Below the pieces are notes generated by a model that did no database searches, was not told the DNA's origin, and saw nothing but the letters and a program-made list of their open reading frames with translations. DNA of 8,057 bases from Thermoleophilia bacterium (GTDB taxonomy: Bacteria; Actinomycetota; Thermoleophilia; Gaiellales; Gaiellaceae): positions 1-8,057 of the forward strand of contig JAICTB010000097.1 in the NCBI GenBank assembly GCA_025936595.1. The letters are read 5' to 3'. Positions within the stretch are counted from its first letter, which is position 1. Every line of letters begins with the position of its first letter. This document shows, piece by piece, positions 6,353-8,057 of the stretch. A program made the translations under genes and the position numbers.

Positions 6353-6394
6353 GGAGGTCGGAAGTGCGATTCGGCCAAGCGAGGAGGCGAGCCA

Positions 6395-7576
6395 ATGATC
6401 GACACTCGATACCTGGTCGTCGGCGGCGGGATGACCGGCGACGCCGCCTGCCGGGGCATCCTCGACGTCGACCCCGATCCCGACGCCGTCCTGCTCCTGT
6501 CGGCGGAGCACCACCCGCCGTATGCGCGGCCGCCGCTCACGAAGTCTCTCTGGAAAGGAAAGGCGGAGAGCACCATCTGGCGGGGGACGGCAGAACTCGG
6601 CATCCGCGAACGGCTCGGTCGTCGCGTGGTCGAGCTCGATCTCGCTGCGCGGACCGCCCTGGACGACCGCGGCGACACCTACGTCTACGAGAAGTTGCTG
6701 CTCGCGACCGGCGGCAGGCCACGGCGGCTGCCGTTCGACGACGACGACGTCATCTACCTTCGCACGCTCGACGACTACCACCGTCTGCGGCGCCTTGCAG
6801 ACGCCGCAGCGCGCGTGGTCGTGATCGGCGGCGGGTTCATCGGCTCCGAGATCGCAGCAGCCCTCGCCATCAACGGCACGCCGGTAACGATGGTGTTCCC
6901 CGAGCCTGGCATCGGTGCGCGCGTCTTGCCGGCGACTCTCTCGACCGCGTTGAACGACTACTACCGCGACCGCGGCGTCCACATGGTGGCCGGTGCGGCG
7001 GTGACCGGCATCCGGCGCGGCTCGGTCATGCTCGGTGACGGCCGGACGCTCCCCGCGGACGCCGTCGTCGCCGGGCTTGGCCTCGAGGCGAACGTGGAGC
7101 TCGCCGAAGCGGCCGGTCTACCGGTCGCGGGCGGCATCGTCGTCGACGCGTTCGGCCGTGTCGCCGGGCGCGACGATGTGTTCGCAGCCGGCGACGTGGC
7201 GAGCTTCCCCGGCGGGGCGCTCGGCGGTTACCGGCGGGTCGAGCACGAAGACCATGCGAAGCACCACGGCAGGCTCGTCGGCGGGAACATGGCGGGCGCC
7301 GGTGAGCCGTACGAGCACCTGCCGTTCTTCTACTCGGACCTGTTCGACCTCGGATACGAGGCGGTCGGCGACCTCGACTCGCGCCTCGACACGCTCACGG
7401 AGATCGACGAGCTCGACGCGAAGGGGCGGGTCTGCTACCTCGACCGCGAACGCCGACCGCGCGGCGTTCTCTTCTGGAATGTCTTCGGCGAAGTCGAGGC
7501 CGGCCGCTCGCTGATCGCCGCGGGTGAGGTTGTCCCGCGCGAGCCGCCCGCAGCCGTGGGCGGGACGAGGCGCTAG
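6395..7576 (+). CDS. AIF-like FAD-dependent NAD(P)H oxidoreductase
   Basis: A 393-residue pyridine-nucleotide-disulphide-oxidoreductase-fold flavoprotein expected to pass electrons from NAD(P)H through FAD to an unidentified acceptor. The FAD Rossmann motif is GGGMTG (10-15) and RPPLTKSLW (45-53) is the flavin-side loop. The NAD(P)H Rossmann motif is GGGFIG (145-150) and the second FAD motif is FAAGDVASF (263-271). The following VEHEDHAKHHGRLVGGNM and FFYSDLFDLGYEAVGDLD (about 311-328) match the C-terminal region of apoptosis-inducing factor and related ferredoxin/rubredoxin reductases. There is no redox-active CxxC, so it is not a thioredoxin- or lipoamide-type enzyme. GAGGAG (about 6380-6387) precedes the ATG. 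It starts a second unit with its own leader region and ends 2 bp before the DUF488 gene. A ferredoxin reductase role is possible, but no ferredoxin is seen here. Confidence 0.88.
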   Translation: MIDTRYLVVGGGMTGDAACRGILDVDPDPDAVLLLSAEHHPPYARPPLTKSLWKGKAESTIWRGTAELGIRERLGRRVVELDLAARTALDDRGDTYVYEKLLLATGGRPRRLPFDDDDVIYLRTLDDYHRLRRLADAAARVVVIGGGFIGSEIAAALAINGTPVTMVFPEPGIGARVLPATLSTALNDYYRDRGVHMVAGAAVTGIRRGSVMLGDGRTLPADAVVAGLGLEANVELAEAAGLPVAGGIVVDAFGRVAGRDDVFAAGDVASFPGGALGGYRRVEHEDHAKHHGRLVGGNMAGAGEPYEHLPFFYSDLFDLGYEAVGDLDSRLDTLTEIDELDAKGRVCYLDRERRPRGVLFWNVFGEVEAGRSLIAAGEVVPREPPAAVGGTRR

Positions 7577-7578
7577 CG

Positions 7579-7938
7579 ATGGCGCTGCGCTCGAAGCGGG
7601 TCTACGAACCGGCCGAGGCTTCGGACGGCCACCGCGTCCTTGTCGACCGGCTCTGGCCGCGGGGCATCACGAAGGAGCGGGCTCGAGTCGACGAGTGGGC
7701 GCGAGAGCTCGCCCCGAGCGCCGAGCTTCGACGCTGGTTCGGGCACGACCCCGACAGGTTCCGGGCATTTCGGAGGCGCTACCGCGCCGAGCTGCGAGCG
7801 CACGCGGACAAGCTCGCCGATCTGCGCCGCCGGGGGCGCAGGGGAACCGTGACGCTCGTCTACGGAGCGCGGGACATGGAGCACAACGACGCGGTCGTGC
7901 TCGTCGAGCTGCTACGCGAGGGCGACCGCGACGAATGA
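7579..7938 (+). CDS. DUF488 family protein (YeaO-like)
   Basis: A 119-residue small basic protein of the DUF488 family. It carries the family's signatures RVLVDRLWPRGITKE (about 19-33), ELAPSAELRRWFGHDP (about 43-58), the FRRRYRAEL helix and TLVYGARDMEHNDAVVL near the C-terminus. The biochemical function of the family is not established. The length is normal and no truncation is seen. Its ATG is only 2 bp after the oxidoreductase stop, with GACGAGG upstream inside that gene, so the two are very likely co-transcribed and translationally linked. Confidence 0.9.
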   Translation: MALRSKRVYEPAEASDGHRVLVDRLWPRGITKERARVDEWARELAPSAELRRWFGHDPDRFRAFRRRYRAELRAHADKLADLRRRGRRGTVTLVYGARDMEHNDAVVLVELLREGDRDE

Positions 7939-7974
7939 GGGCGCGAGCAAGCAGAGATGGGGTCGCCGCCGCAT

Positions 7975-7989
7975 ATCGGTACGGCCGAT
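7975..7989. repeat. Inverted repeat upstream of the last gene
   Basis: ATCGG-TACGG-CCGAT, a 5-bp inverted repeat with a 5-bp spacer, lies about 40 bp before the ATG at 8030, in the only non-coding gap (7939-8029) after the DUF488 gene. It could be an operator; short repeats like this also arise by chance. Confidence 0.25.
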
Positions 7990-8029
7990 TCGCGGCAAGT
8001 CTGAGGGCAGACAACCGGAAGGAGCGACG

Positions 8030-8057
8030 ATGAGCGAGCACGAGACGACCCGCAGCA
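8030..8057 (+). CDS. Start of an unidentified gene, cut by the window edge
   Basis: ATG at 8030 is preceded by a strong ribosome binding site, GGAAGGAG (8017-8024), 5 nt upstream. The nine visible codons give MSEHETTRS, a hydrophilic start with no recognisable family. It lies 91 bp after the DUF488 stop, so it may be in the same unit or have its own promoter. Confidence 0.6.

Noticed and set aside
5402..6982. Long minus-strand open frame (526 codons) opposite the kinase end, response regulator and oxidoreductase start
   Set aside because: It has no recognisable domain, spans two well-supported plus-strand genes and an intergenic promoter region, and is expected from the codon bias of GC-rich genes.
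1..8057. CRISPR array, insertion sequence or toxin-antitoxin pair
   Set aside because: No regularly spaced repeats with unique spacers, no transposase or terminal inverted repeats, and no toxin or antitoxin signature were seen in any frame.

Overview
The window is high-GC DNA with dense, mostly co-directional genes, GC-ending codons and short or overlapping gene junctions. It encodes a tRNA without a genomic CCA end, and an integrase and RibD-like reductase of types common in Actinobacteria. An actinobacterial chromosome, possibly Thermoleophilia (Gaiellales/Solirubrobacterales), is the best guess. This is inferred from style and not proven.

Region 1 (1-1492) looks like the right-hand end of an integrated element. 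A full-length tyrosine recombinase (187-1401, +) ends about 18 bp from the 3' end of a tRNA-Thr(GGT) gene on the minus strand (1420-1492). The tRNA is the likely integration target, with the element extending left out of the window. The last part of the integrase gene carries paired short repeats at one-helical-turn spacing that could be arm-type integrase sites.

Region 2 (1493-6250) is a tightly overlapping four-gene unit. It encodes a GTP cyclohydrolase I (folE), a RibD-C/dihydrofolate-reductase-like pteridine or pyrimidine reductase, a soluble PAS-GAF-GAF-PAS-like histidine kinase, and an OmpR/PhoB-family response regulator. Successive overlaps are 10, 4 and 4 bp. Coupling two pterin-type enzymes to a cytosolic two-component system is the most unusual feature here and suggests a pterin- or redox-responsive signalling module (inference).

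Region 3 (6251-8057) starts with a 144-bp promoter region. It holds a perfect 14-bp palindrome, 11-bp tandem direct repeats of the kind bound by PhoB-family regulators, and a -10-like TACCGT. An AIF-like FAD/NAD(P)H oxidoreductase follows, then a DUF488/YeaO-type small protein, then the first nine codons of another gene at 8030. A very similar palindrome-CATCGG-TACCGTGGA arrangement lies upstream of folE. The two units may therefore share a regulator, perhaps the response regulator encoded between them.
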